This document shows positions 1 to 11,421 of a DNA stretch of 64,000 nt, in pieces (position 1 is the stretch's first letter; each line of letters opens with the position of its first letter). The position numbers were made by a program, and so were the translations under genes. Source of the DNA: an uncultured Erysipelotrichaceae bacterium (GTDB taxonomy: Bacteria; Bacillota_I; Bacilli_A; Erysipelotrichales; Erysipelotrichaceae); assembly GCA_902778375.1 (NCBI GenBank), contig CACYXJ010000003.1, positions 1 through 64,000 of the forward strand, given 5' to 3'. The notes beneath the pieces are model-generated. The model made no database searches and was not told where the DNA came from. It was given only the letters and a program-made list of their open reading frames with translations.

Positions 1-2
1 TT

Positions 3-275
3 GCCTATGAAATTGACCAGGAAGTCCGCAAGATCATCAACAGCTGTCATGACAAGGCCAGAGTGATTCTTGAGGAACACCGTGAACAGCTGATCGCGAT
101 TGCGGAAGCATTGATCGAATACGAAACACTGACGGCGGAGGAAATCCAGAAGATCGTCAATGGTGAATCGATCGAAGAAGAACATGCAAAAGCAGAGCAG
201 CCTGTTTCTGAACCGGCAGCTGCGGTAACCGAAACACCGGCAGAAAATGCCGATGAGGAAGAATCCGACTGGTAA
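3..275 (+). CDS. ftsH: FtsH ATP-dependent zinc protease, C-terminal end (partial)
   Basis: Open at the left edge; 90 codons are visible in frame 3. The first residues (AYEIDQEVRKII) match the helical end of the FtsH M41 protease domain, followed by a long acidic, Glu/Ala-rich tail ending in EEESDW. FtsH is a hexameric membrane AAA+ protease that degrades unassembled membrane proteins and some regulators. The AAA module and HEXXH site lie outside the window, so identification rests on the tail helix and on the downstream hslO-dusB pair, which often follows ftsH in Firmicutes. An intrinsic terminator follows. Confidence 0.82.
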   Translation, partial: AYEIDQEVRKIINSCHDKARVILEEHREQLIAIAEALIEYETLTAEEIQKIVNGESIEEEHAKAEQPVSEPAAAVTETPAENADEEESDW

Positions 276-288
276 TCAGATTCAACAG

Positions 289-324
289 GGAAGACTGATG
301 ACATGGTCAGTCTTCCTTTCTTTT
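289..324 (+). terminator. Intrinsic terminator after ftsH
   Basis: Perfect 10-bp stem (GGAAGACTGA with TCAGTCTTCC), 8-nt loop, then TTTCTTTT. It separates ftsH from the next gene. Confidence 0.85.
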
Positions 325-377
325 GGTAAAATACCACTGATATAAAAAGTGAAACGGAAAGGAATGCGGAGGGAAAC

Positions 378-758
378 ATGAACAGAACGAATATATCTAG
401 TATAGCCGCGGGTATGCTGGGCGGTGTTCTGATGGCGCTTGTCATGCTGTATATGATGATTCATATGTCCTTTCGTCTGGAAGGTTTTTCTGCTGTAATC
501 GCAGTGATTCTTTCGGCTGCTTTGCCGCTGTGTTTCGGTTTTGTGAAACGGCTGAATCTTTCCGCTTCTCTTTTCGAGACAGCGGCGGTCGTCACATCCT
601 TTCTGATCACGCTGCTGTACGGGATGGTTGCCGGCAATCCGGCGGATCTTGCGGCTGAAAACACATTGCTGCAGGAAGTGCTGCCGATGAGTGCCATACT
701 GCACGGATGCGCCTTAGCTGCAGTGGTGTTCTGGAACAGTATCCCGGGCAGGGAATGA
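378..758 (+). CDS. Small four-helix membrane protein, unknown function
   Basis: 126 residues, almost entirely hydrophobic, with about four membrane segments (roughly 8-30, 36-55, 66-88 and 100-120). The start has a GGAGG site 5 nt upstream. It resembles the small TIGR04086-type conserved membrane proteins in topology and size, but I see no diagnostic motif. It stands between the ftsH terminator and a GH2 gene, inside a region where ftsH and hslO are usually close neighbours. No function assigned. Confidence 0.7.
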   Translation: MNRTNISSIAAGMLGGVLMALVMLYMMIHMSFRLEGFSAVIAVILSAALPLCFGFVKRLNLSASLFETAAVVTSFLITLLYGMVAGNPADLAAENTLLQEVLPMSAILHGCALAAVVFWNSIPGRE

Positions 759-799
759 ACAGGGATGTATGGTACAATATTGAAGAATAAAGAGGAATT

Positions 800-2530
800 A
801 TGGTGCTGTTGAGCAAATGGGGAAAACAGCTGGATGAGAAGAGTCCGTTGCAGGACTATCCCCGCATGCAGCTGCAGAGAGACAGTTATTTCAATCTGAA
901 CGGTGTATGGGAATACCAGATCACGGGACTAAAGGAAGAACCGAAGCCCGGAAAATGGAAAAAGATCATCGTTCCTTTTGCGCTTGGCTCGAAACTGTCC
1001 GGAGCTGATGACATCCTGCAGCCCAATCAGGCGCTGTGGTACCGTAAACAGTTTGCCTACAAGCCTTCTGTCGCCCACACATGGCTCAACTTCGAAGCCG
1101 TGGACCAGGTATGCACGGTCTATCTCAACGGAATCAAGGCCGGTTCGCATATCGGCGGTTATGCGCCTTTTTCGCTGGACATCACCGATATGATCAAGTA
1201 TCAGAATTCGCTGATGGTCAAATGCACGGATGATTCCGACATGGGAATCCTTGCCTACGGGAAACAGAAACTGGATCACAGCGGCATGTGGTATACACCC
1301 TCAGCCGGAATCTGGCAGAGTGTCTGGATCGAAGATCTCAATGAGCATGCGATCCATGACCTCAAGATCACACCTGATTACGACGAGCAGAAGGTATATA
1401 TCGATCTCGCCGGGAATTTCTCCCAGGCGGCAATCACGATCGGAGCTGCCGGGGAAGTCGTCCACCGGGGATTGACGAATGATATGCACTATGAAGCGCC
1501 GATCGATCCGATGCACCCATGGACACCGGAGGATCCGTTCCTCTATGACCTGTATATCCAAACCGAGGATGATGTGGTCAAAAGCTATTTCGGCATGCGC
1601 AAGTTCAGTGTCGGTCATGACGCTGACGGAACGACCCGGTTCTGCCTGAACAACAAGCCTCTCTTTCTGAGCGGTCTTCTGGATCAGGGATATACTGTCG
1701 ACGGACTGATGACCTATCCGGACGAGGAAGCCATTACATATGAACTCGCCAAAATCAAGGAGATGGGTTTCAACATGCTGCGCAAGCATGTCAAGGTGGA
1801 ATGCCGGCAGTGGTATTACAACTGCGATAAACTGGGTATTCTTGTCATGCAGGACATGCCCAGCGGCGGCAAGTTCAATTTCCGGGAAATGGGAATCAAG
1901 CCGACACTGGGATTCCGCCATCAGAGCGATATCGACAACCCGGCTCTCGGCCGCTCGACCGAGGATGAAAAGCAGCTCTATTACCACGAACTGGACGAGA
2001 TGCTGGATAATCTGTACAACTTCACAAGTCTGTTCGCCTGGGTTCCGTTCAATGAAGGCTGGGGCCAGTTTGACAGTGCGAAGGTGACGGAGCATATCCG
2101 CGACTACGACGCAACACGACTGATCGATTCAGCCAGCGGATGGCACGATCAGGGAGCGGGAGACTTCGACAGTATCCATGACTATTTCTTCCCGTTCAAG
2201 GCAAAGAAACCAAAAGACGAAAGAATCCTGATCCTTTCCGAATTCGGCGGCTATTCCTATGTGGAACACGGTCACAGCGAGCCGCAGAAGACATACGGAT
2301 ACAGGAAATTCAGCGACCGTATCGATCTCGACAGTGCCGTGAACAAGCTGTACGAGAAGATGATCCTGAACAATATCAAAAACGGGCTTTCCGGCTGTAT
2401 CTATACCCAGGTCTCGGATGTCGAGGACGAATGCAACGGTCTGTTCACTGCTGACCGGGAAATCGTGAAGATCGATATCCGCAAGATGAAAAGGATGAAC
2501 GAAAAGCTCTACAGGAGATGTGCAAAATGA
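800..2530 (+). CDS. Glycoside hydrolase family 2 protein (beta-galactosidase/glucuronidase-like)
   Basis: 576 residues. The order is GH2 sugar-binding jelly roll (about 1-165), immunoglobulin-like domain (165-265) and TIM barrel (265-576). The acid/base glutamate is E419 in PFNEGWGQF and the nucleophile is E481 in LSEFGGYS. There is no signal peptide, so it should act in the cytoplasm on an imported beta-glycoside. The length fits short GH2 enzymes without the extra C-terminal domains of LacZ. The start has AGAGG 6 nt upstream, and the stop overlaps the hslO start as ATGA, so the two are probably co-translated. Substrate (galactoside, glucuronide or mannoside) cannot be read from sequence. 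Confidence 0.92.
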   Translation: MVLLSKWGKQLDEKSPLQDYPRMQLQRDSYFNLNGVWEYQITGLKEEPKPGKWKKIIVPFALGSKLSGADDILQPNQALWYRKQFAYKPSVAHTWLNFEAVDQVCTVYLNGIKAGSHIGGYAPFSLDITDMIKYQNSLMVKCTDDSDMGILAYGKQKLDHSGMWYTPSAGIWQSVWIEDLNEHAIHDLKITPDYDEQKVYIDLAGNFSQAAITIGAAGEVVHRGLTNDMHYEAPIDPMHPWTPEDPFLYDLYIQTEDDVVKSYFGMRKFSVGHDADGTTRFCLNNKPLFLSGLLDQGYTVDGLMTYPDEEAITYELAKIKEMGFNMLRKHVKVECRQWYYNCDKLGILVMQDMPSGGKFNFREMGIKPTLGFRHQSDIDNPALGRSTEDEKQLYYHELDEMLDNLYNFTSLFAWVPFNEGWGQFDSAKVTEHIRDYDATRLIDSASGWHDQGAGDFDSIHDYFFPFKAKKPKDERILILSEFGGYSYVEHGHSEPQKTYGYRKFSDRIDLDSAVNKLYEKMILNNIKNGLSGCIYTQVSDVEDECNGLFTADREIVKIDIRKMKRMNEKLYRRCAK

Positions 2531-3414
2531 AAAAAGACGGAATCGTCATTGCATCGGCAATGAACGGACAGATCAGAATACACGCAGCCAGGACGACAGA
2601 ACTTGTGGAAGCCGCAAGAATCGCCCATCAATGCATGCCGACCAGCGCTGCAGCGCTCGGCCGCACCCTGACGGTCACAGCCATCATGGCCAGCGACCTG
2701 AAAAATGAAAACGAAAAGATCGTAGCTGTAATCAATGGCCACGGACCCTCCGGCACGATTCTTGCCCAGGCAGGCGGAAACGGGGACGTGCGCGGCTTTA
2801 TCGGTGATCCGGGACTGTATTATGCAAGAGAAGACGGTCACCTGGATGTCGCCCGGGCAGTCGGAACCAACGGCACGCTGACCGTTACCAGGGACATGGG
2901 GCTGAAAGATACCTTCTCCGGTGTGTCGGCTCTGCAGTCAGGCGAGATCGGCGATGATTTTGCCTATTATTTTGCCATCAGCGAACAGACACCCTCAGTC
3001 GTCGGTGTCGGTGTGCTGGTGGATACGGATCTGACGATCAAGGCTGCCGGCGGACTGATCTATCAGCTGATGCCGGGAGCAGGCGAAGAAGCAATCAGCA
3101 AGTGCGAGCAGGTGGCGGCACATATGAAGCCGGTATCGGTGCTGATCGAGGAAGGAAATGATCTTGAAGACATCATAAAGATGTATTTCGAAGATGCGGT
3201 GATTCTCGATCACCGTGATGTCAGATGGCACTGCGGCTGTTCCCGTGAACATTTTTTCAGTGCACTGCTGACATTGAAGGAAAGCGACCTGCAGGAAATG
3301 ATCGACGACGGAGAAGGGGCAGAGATCCGCTGCCAGTACTGCAACTCCGTTTACCGGTATGATACGGAAGATCTCAAGCAGGTCCTGGAGAAGCGGCGTG
3401 TGGAAAATCGGTAA
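2527..3414 (+). CDS. hslO: Redox-regulated chaperone Hsp33
   Basis: 295 residues. Hsp33 is a cytoplasmic holdase activated by oxidation of a zinc-bound cysteine cluster. The C-terminal cluster is present as HCGC and CQYC, and the N-terminal domain carries typical Hsp33 sequence such as GNGDVRGFIG. I chose ATG 2527: it overlaps the GH2 stop as ATGA and has AGGAG 9 nt upstream, whereas the in-frame ATG at 2518 abuts that AGGAG. The gene overlaps dusB by 17 nt, a tight translational arrangement. Confidence 0.95.
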   Translation: MKKDGIVIASAMNGQIRIHAARTTELVEAARIAHQCMPTSAAALGRTLTVTAIMASDLKNENEKIVAVINGHGPSGTILAQAGGNGDVRGFIGDPGLYYAREDGHLDVARAVGTNGTLTVTRDMGLKDTFSGVSALQSGEIGDDFAYYFAISEQTPSVVGVGVLVDTDLTIKAAGGLIYQLMPGAGEEAISKCEQVAAHMKPVSVLIEEGNDLEDIIKMYFEDAVILDHRDVRWHCGCSREHFFSALLTLKESDLQEMIDDGEGAEIRCQYCNSVYRYDTEDLKQVLEKRRVENR

Positions 3415-4372
3415 TGTCACAATCGGAAACCGGATTGTCGCAGCTCCGTTGGCAGGTATTTCAAATCCGGTATACCGGAAGATGTGCCGCGACTACGGCG
3501 CCGGGCTGACGGTCAGCGAGATGATCAGCGACAAAGCCCTGCACTACGGAAACGTCAAGACACAGGAAATGTGTGCGACAGTCGAAGGCGAACACCCGGT
3601 TGCCCTGCAGCTCTTTGGCTCGGATCCGGAAACAATGGCGGAGGCGAGTGAATATCTGACTGCCAATACTGACTGCGATATCATCGATATCAACATGGGC
3701 TGCCCCGTCAACAAGGTGCTCAAGGCCCATGCCGGCAGCTGGCTGATGCAGTATCCCGGGCTCGCCTATGATGTCATGAAGGCTGTTGTCGATCATACAG
3801 ACCGACCGGTTACGGTAAAGATCAGAGCCGGCTTTGACAGCCGGCATATCAACTGTGCCGAAATCGCCATGGCGGCAGAGAAAGCAGGCATAGCGGCAGT
3901 TGCCGTTCATGGCCGGACCCGGACCCAGATGTATTCCGGATCTTCCGACAACCGCTATATCCGGATGGTCAGGGAAGCGGTATCGATCCCGGTCATCGGT
4001 AACGGCGATATCCGTACTGTGGCAGATGCAAAGCGGATGTTCGATGAAACCGGCTGTGATGCTGTCATGATCGGTCGCGGGCTGATTGGCAGGCCGTTCT
4101 TCCTGCAGGAACTGAATGCGGCACTTTCCGGCGGGGAATATATCGAACCTTCCTGTCCCGAACGGCTCGACCTGGCTCTGTCCTATGCGAAGGATCTCTG
4201 CGCCTATGAAAGCGAGGGAACCGGGATCCGCATGATGCGGGGAATCGCATCGTGGTACATTGCCGGCATGCCGCATGCGGCAGGTTATAAAAACCGTCTG
4301 TCGATGATGAAATCGCTGGCGGAAATGGAAGAAATCATCAATGACTACAAGCAGAAACTGATGTCGATGTAA
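3398..4372 (+). CDS. dusB: tRNA-dihydrouridine synthase (DusB family)
   Basis: 324 residues from a GTG start. The enzyme reduces uridine to dihydrouridine in tRNA with FMN and NADPH. Visible signatures are the N-terminal IGNRIVAAPLAGISN, the catalytic cysteine C102 in NMGCPVNK, and the FMN-phosphate-binding VIGNGDI and IGRGLIGRPFF. The GTG at 3398 is preferred over ATG 3359 because it places the family N-terminus correctly and has GGAG 7 nt upstream. It lies downstream of hslO, the usual Firmicutes order. Confidence 0.93.
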   Translation: MWKIGNVTIGNRIVAAPLAGISNPVYRKMCRDYGAGLTVSEMISDKALHYGNVKTQEMCATVEGEHPVALQLFGSDPETMAEASEYLTANTDCDIIDINMGCPVNKVLKAHAGSWLMQYPGLAYDVMKAVVDHTDRPVTVKIRAGFDSRHINCAEIAMAAEKAGIAAVAVHGRTRTQMYSGSSDNRYIRMVREAVSIPVIGNGDIRTVADAKRMFDETGCDAVMIGRGLIGRPFFLQELNAALSGGEYIEPSCPERLDLALSYAKDLCAYESEGTGIRMMRGIASWYIAGMPHAAGYKNRLSMMKSLAEMEEIINDYKQKLMSM

Positions 4373-4399
4373 TAGGCATTAATATCTGCTTTTTTTATA
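4350..4399 (+). terminator. Probable terminator after dusB
   Basis: Outer 7-bp stem (AAGCAGA with TCTGCTT) encloses an imperfect inner stem and is followed by seven T. The 5' arm lies within the last dusB codons. Less clean than other terminators here. Confidence 0.5.
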
Positions 4400-4419
4400 T
4401 ATTGAGGTAAAATGGGTCT

Positions 4420-5271
4420 ATGAAAAAAGGATTGATTATGGAAGGCGGAGCGATGCGCGGTCTGTTTACAGCCGGTGTCATGGATGCCTTTATGAAGAAC
4501 GGTCTGACATTCGACGGGGCGATCGGTGTCTCGGCTGGTGCGGTGTTCGGCTGCAATTACAAAAGCAGACAGCCGGGAAGGGTATTGCGCTACAATACCC
4601 GTTTCGCCCGTTATCCCGAATACGGCAGTGTCCGCTCGCTGATCAGAACCGGTGATATCTTCGAGCGCCAGTTCTGCTATGTCGACGTGCCGGAACGGCT
4701 GGAACCGTTTGACACAAAGGCCTTTATGGAGGATCCGTCGGAATTCTGGGCGGTCGCGACAGACTGCCGGACCGGCCTGCCGGAGTACCGGAAACTGGAA
4801 ACCCTGCAGGGCGATGAGATGGAATTCATGCGGGCTTCAGCATCGATGCCGGCCGCATCCAGACCGGTGCAGATCGGTGACAAAGCATATCTTGACGGCG
4901 GCATCAGCGATCCGATTCCCTTGAAAGCATTCGAGGAAAGAGGATATGACAGAAATGTCGTGATCCTGACCCAGGCGGAGGACTATGTCAAAAAACCGCA
5001 GCAGCTGATGTGGCTGATGAATGTGGCTCTCAAAGACACACCGGCTGTGGCAGAAGCAATGAAAAACCGCCACGAAGTATATAATCAGGAACGCGAATAT
5101 ATCCTGAAGAGACAGGAAGAAGGAGCCGCTTACCTGATTTTCCCGCCGTATAAACTGCCGATCGGCAGAATTGAGCATGACGCCAACAAGATGCGGGAAG
5201 TCTATGATATCGGTTATGAGACCGGCATGAAGCATCTCGAAGCCGTCAGAGAATTCCTGGAGAAAGAATAA
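4420..5271 (+). CDS. Patatin-like phospholipase family protein
   Basis: 283 residues. Patatin-type serine hydrolases use a Ser-Asp dyad to cleave acyl chains from lipids. Visible are the glycine-rich oxyanion loop GGAMRGLF, nucleophile S38 in GVSAGA, and D159 in the DGGISDP motif. No signal peptide, so it is presumably cytoplasmic or peripheral on the inner membrane. Translation initiation looks weak: a TAAAAT hexamer lies only 6 nt before the ATG and GAGG is 12 nt away, so the mRNA may be leaderless. Substrate unknown. Confidence 0.9.
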   Translation: MKKGLIMEGGAMRGLFTAGVMDAFMKNGLTFDGAIGVSAGAVFGCNYKSRQPGRVLRYNTRFARYPEYGSVRSLIRTGDIFERQFCYVDVPERLEPFDTKAFMEDPSEFWAVATDCRTGLPEYRKLETLQGDEMEFMRASASMPAASRPVQIGDKAYLDGGISDPIPLKAFEERGYDRNVVILTQAEDYVKKPQQLMWLMNVALKDTPAVAEAMKNRHEVYNQEREYILKRQEEGAAYLIFPPYKLPIGRIEHDANKMREVYDIGYETGMKHLEAVREFLEKE

Positions 5272-5273
5272 CA

Positions 5274-5298
5274 AAAGCCGGGTTTGAAACCCGGCTTT
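5274..5298. terminator. Bidirectional terminator between convergent genes
   Basis: 9-bp stem AAAGCCGGG/CCCGGCTTT, A-rich on one side and T-rich on the other, between the patatin gene and the convergent sseB-like gene. Confidence 0.8.
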
Positions 5299-5762
5299 CA
5301 GCGTTCTTTCGATACCCGGATCATGTTCTGCAGATGCATGCGGTACAGCAGCAGATCGTCCTCGCCGGGATTGACAACACAGGCGGCGACTTTTTCGTTG
5401 GCATGCAGGAAATCGAGAAGATTCTGCTTGTCGGCAATCAGGATCATTTCCCTATGCTGCAGCTGCGGTTTAAAGGTGTGAAGTCTGTTCAGGTCGGTAA
5501 AGACCGGAAGATAGCGTTCCTCATCGCTTGCATACATGATATCGACACGGTCGATATCGCCGGCGCCGATTGTTTCCTTTCCGGCCGCTTCGTCTTTGAT
5601 GAAAGCAGCCAGAAGTACCTGAAAACTGCCGGTGATATGCCATGTCAGATCCTGCAGGACCTGCTGCATCGCAGCTTCCGTGAGCGGTGCTCTTCTTTTC
5701 TGCAGCAGGGATGCAAGGGTGGAATCGGAGCGGAATTCCACTGTTTCGTCGTACTTTCTCAT
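5298..5762 (-). CDS. SseB-like protein
   Basis: 154 residues, soluble. The segment around YLPVFTDLNRLHTFKP followed by a C-terminal alpha/beta region resembles the SseB N-terminal domain family (enhanced-serine-sensitivity type), where a similar loop-strand pattern is conserved. Function of the family is unclear. Transcribed divergently from the MarR/radical-SAM gene, with 131 bp between. Assignment is by pattern only. Confidence 0.6.
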   Translation of the reverse strand: MRKYDETVEFRSDSTLASLLQKRRAPLTEAAMQQVLQDLTWHITGSFQVLLAAFIKDEAAGKETIGAGDIDRVDIMYASDEERYLPVFTDLNRLHTFKPQLQHREMILIADKQNLLDFLHANEKVAACVVNPGEDDLLLYRMHLQNMIRVSKER

Positions 5763-5810
5763 ACCCGGAATTCTACCATGAATCTGCCTCTGTGAAAATC
5801 TGCACGATTA

Positions 5811-5824
5811 ATGTTTCAAAACAT
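5811..5824. promoter_or_regulatory. Candidate operator in the divergent sseB-like / MarR-activase region
   Basis: Inverted repeat ATGTTT-CA-AAACAT in the 131-bp divergent region upstream of a gene with a MarR-type winged helix. Position and dyad fit an autoregulatory operator, but it occurs once only and is not proven. Confidence 0.3.
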
Positions 5825-5893
5825 CTGCAAACAGGTTTACAATGACAGTAATGAGAATGTTGGAAGTCCCACCTTTCCGAAAGGAGACATGCA

Positions 5894-9121
<3,228 letters not shown>

Positions 9122-9143
9122 AAAATATCAGGAGGAAAAGATT

Positions 9144-9944
9144 ATGGAACAGACACTACAGCAGATTCAGTCACTTCTGGTCAATGCCGGCGGCAAAATA
9201 TTGCTGGCACTGGCTGTCTGGATCGTCGGCAGATTCGTCATCAGCAAAATCACAGGTTCTCTCAACAAACTTCCGAGCGTCAGAAAGATGGATGAAACGG
9301 TACGGAGTTTCCTCAACAGTTTCGTCAAGATCCTGCTCAACATCATTCTTGTAATCTCAATCGTATCGATCCTCGGCGTGCCGATGACCAGCGTGATCGC
9401 CGTACTGGCTTCTGCCGGCGTGACGATCGGCATGGCCCTGCAGGGAGCGCTGGGCAACCTGGCCGGCGGCATCATGCTGCTGATCTTCAGACCGTTCAAT
9501 GTCGGTGAATATATCTCCGCTGCCGGCGCAGCCGGAACAGTCAGGGAAATCACGCTTCTCTACACGATCCTGACAACACCGGACGGCCGTAAGGTAACGA
9601 TCCCCAACGGTTCGCTGATGAATGCCAATGTCGAGAATTTCTCGAGCGAGGATGTTCGCCGTGTCGACCTGAAGTTCACCTGCGACCGCTGCGAGGATTT
9701 CCGGAAGGTACAGGAAATCGCGATGGCTGCCATGGAAGCCAACGAGAAAGTTCTGAAAGACCTGGCACCGTTTGTTTCCCTGGGCGGGGCAACCAACGAG
9801 GCGCTGGAGTTCGATGTCCGTCCGTATTGCAAGAGCGGCGATTACTGGGCAGTCTACTACGGCGTGATCCAGGATGTATCGGAAGCTCTCGGCAAAGCCG
9901 GAATCAAGTCTCCGAAGGTCCGCATTGTTCAGGAAAGCGAATAA
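9144..9944 (+). CDS. mscS: Small-conductance mechanosensitive channel (MscS family)
   Basis: 266 residues. Three membrane helices (about 10-32, 55-77 and 80-108); the third is glycine/alanine-rich (ASAGVTIGMALQGALGNLAGG) as in the MscS pore. The beta domain with FNVGEYI, VTIPNGSLMNANVENFS and a C-terminal alpha/beta domain follow. It releases solutes during hypo-osmotic shock. Start at ATG 9144, with AGGAGG upstream; the longer frame from 9102 overlaps the methyltransferase and lacks a site. Confidence 0.94.
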   Translation: MEQTLQQIQSLLVNAGGKILLALAVWIVGRFVISKITGSLNKLPSVRKMDETVRSFLNSFVKILLNIILVISIVSILGVPMTSVIAVLASAGVTIGMALQGALGNLAGGIMLLIFRPFNVGEYISAAGAAGTVREITLLYTILTTPDGRKVTIPNGSLMNANVENFSSEDVRRVDLKFTCDRCEDFRKVQEIAMAAMEANEKVLKDLAPFVSLGGATNEALEFDVRPYCKSGDYWAVYYGVIQDVSEALGKAGIKSPKVRIVQESE

Positions 9945-9952
9945 GAAATCTC

Positions 9953-9982
9953 AAAGTGCACACACCACGTGCACTTTTTCTT
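9953..9982 (+). terminator. Terminator after mscS
   Basis: 9-bp stem AAAGTGCAC/GTGCACTTT with a 7-nt loop, then a T-rich tract. Confidence 0.85.
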
Positions 9983-10032
9983 TGTGTCCGGCGGGTTATG
10001 GTATGATGGAAACAATATGAGAGGAAAACAGT

Positions 10033-11421
10033 ATGCTTGAGAAAAAACAGCTGGAAAAGTATCTTTCCGCATGCATGCGCTCGGAAGCGGATTTCGCGGA
10101 GATATTTGAACAGTCAGAAAAAGATGAAACGATCTCAATGCTCAACGGCAAAGTCGAAGACGTCAACCGCATTACCATCAGCGGTATCGGCATCCGTCTC
10201 TACAAAGGCGTGCAGTCTGTCTATGCCTATGGCAATGAAACGGATGAAGAGTCTGTGATGAAGCTGATCGACGATCTGAGAACAGCGCTCGGTGCGAAAG
10301 AGGAAGGGCCGGAAGTATCGTTGCAGAGAGTCGAGTATGAAAACCGTCATCCCGTGAAGATCGATTTTGAACAGGCCAGTCTTGAGGAAAAGGCGGATCT
10401 TCTGAAACGGGCCAATGATGCGGCATTTGCGGCTGATGAAAGAATCGTCAAGGTAACCGGTTCGCTGCTGAACGTCAGACAGCTGGTGCAGATCTCCAAT
10501 TCCGAAGGACGTCTGATTTCCGATACCAGAGTCAGGACCCGTCTGATGGTGGAAGCACTTGCCCAGGAAGGCGATAACGTTCAGAGCGGATCCGACCGTC
10601 CCGGTGCCGGTATGGGTCTGGAATTCTATGAGCAGAGAAAACCGGAGGATTCCGGCCGTGAGGCAGCCCGCGAAGCGCTGGTCAACCTGTCTGCCAGAGA
10701 CTGCCCGTCCGGACAGATGCCGGTCGTAATCGACAATGCTTTCGGCGGTGTCATTTTCCATGAAGCCTGCGGTCATTCCCTGGAAGCGACATCGGTTGCC
10801 AAAAACATGTCCGTTTTCTGCGGCAAGCTTGGCCAGCAGATCGCCAATCCCTGTGTTTCCGCAGTCGATGACGGAACGATTCCGAATGCCTGGGGCTCGG
10901 AGAATATCGATGACGAAGGCAACTTCCAGAAACGCCGTGTCCTGATCAAGGACGGCATCCTGACATCCTATATGATCGACAGGCTGAATGCCCGCCGCAT
11001 GAACATGGAGGGCACAAACAGTTCACGCCGCCAGTCATATCAGTACGAACCGACATCCCGTATGACCAACACCTTTATTCTGGAGGGCAATTCGACATTC
11101 GATGAACTGTTCGAAGGAATAGAAAAAGGTCTCTATGCGAAGAAGATGGGCGGCGGCAGCGTCAATCCGCAGACCGGTGAATTCAATTTCGCAGTCAATG
11201 AAGGCTATATGATCGAAAACGGCAAGATCACATACCCGGTCAGAGGTGCTTCCCTGATTGGCAACGGCCGTGACATCCTGATGAATATCGACAGGATCTG
11301 CGACAACCTGACGACCGGCCAGGGCAACTGCGGATCGCTCAGCGGCAGTATTCCGACCGATGTCGGACAGCCATCCTTAAGAGTCACTTCCATTACCGTA
11401 GGAGGTACGGCAAATGAATAA
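10033..11421 (+). CDS. tldD: Metalloprotease TldD
   Basis: 462 residues. TldD is the catalytic half of the TldD-TldE (PmbA) zinc protease, which in other bacteria trims peptides such as microcin B17 or the CcdA antitoxin. The zinc site is H243EACGH248-type (HExxxH, in IFHEACGHSLEATSV), with the C-terminal GQGNCGSLSGSIPT segment typical of the family. Its end overlaps the tldE start by 8 nt, so the two subunits are translationally coupled. GAGG lies upstream of the ATG. Confidence 0.94.
   Translation: MLEKKQLEKYLSACMRSEADFAEIFEQSEKDETISMLNGKVEDVNRITISGIGIRLYKGVQSVYAYGNETDEESVMKLIDDLRTALGAKEEGPEVSLQRVEYENRHPVKIDFEQASLEEKADLLKRANDAAFAADERIVKVTGSLLNVRQLVQISNSEGRLISDTRVRTRLMVEALAQEGDNVQSGSDRPGAGMGLEFYEQRKPEDSGREAAREALVNLSARDCPSGQMPVVIDNAFGGVIFHEACGHSLEATSVAKNMSVFCGKLGQQIANPCVSAVDDGTIPNAWGSENIDDEGNFQKRRVLIKDGILTSYMIDRLNARRMNMEGTNSSRRQSYQYEPTSRMTNTFILEGNSTFDELFEGIEKGLYAKKMGGGSVNPQTGEFNFAVNEGYMIENGKITYPVRGASLIGNGRDILMNIDRICDNLTTGQGNCGSLSGSIPTDVGQPSLRVTSITVGGTANE

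Noticed and set aside
5334-5795. 153-residue forward ORF
   Set aside because: Overlaps the SseB-like gene on the other strand; sequence is a shadow, and the SseB-like frame has better composition.
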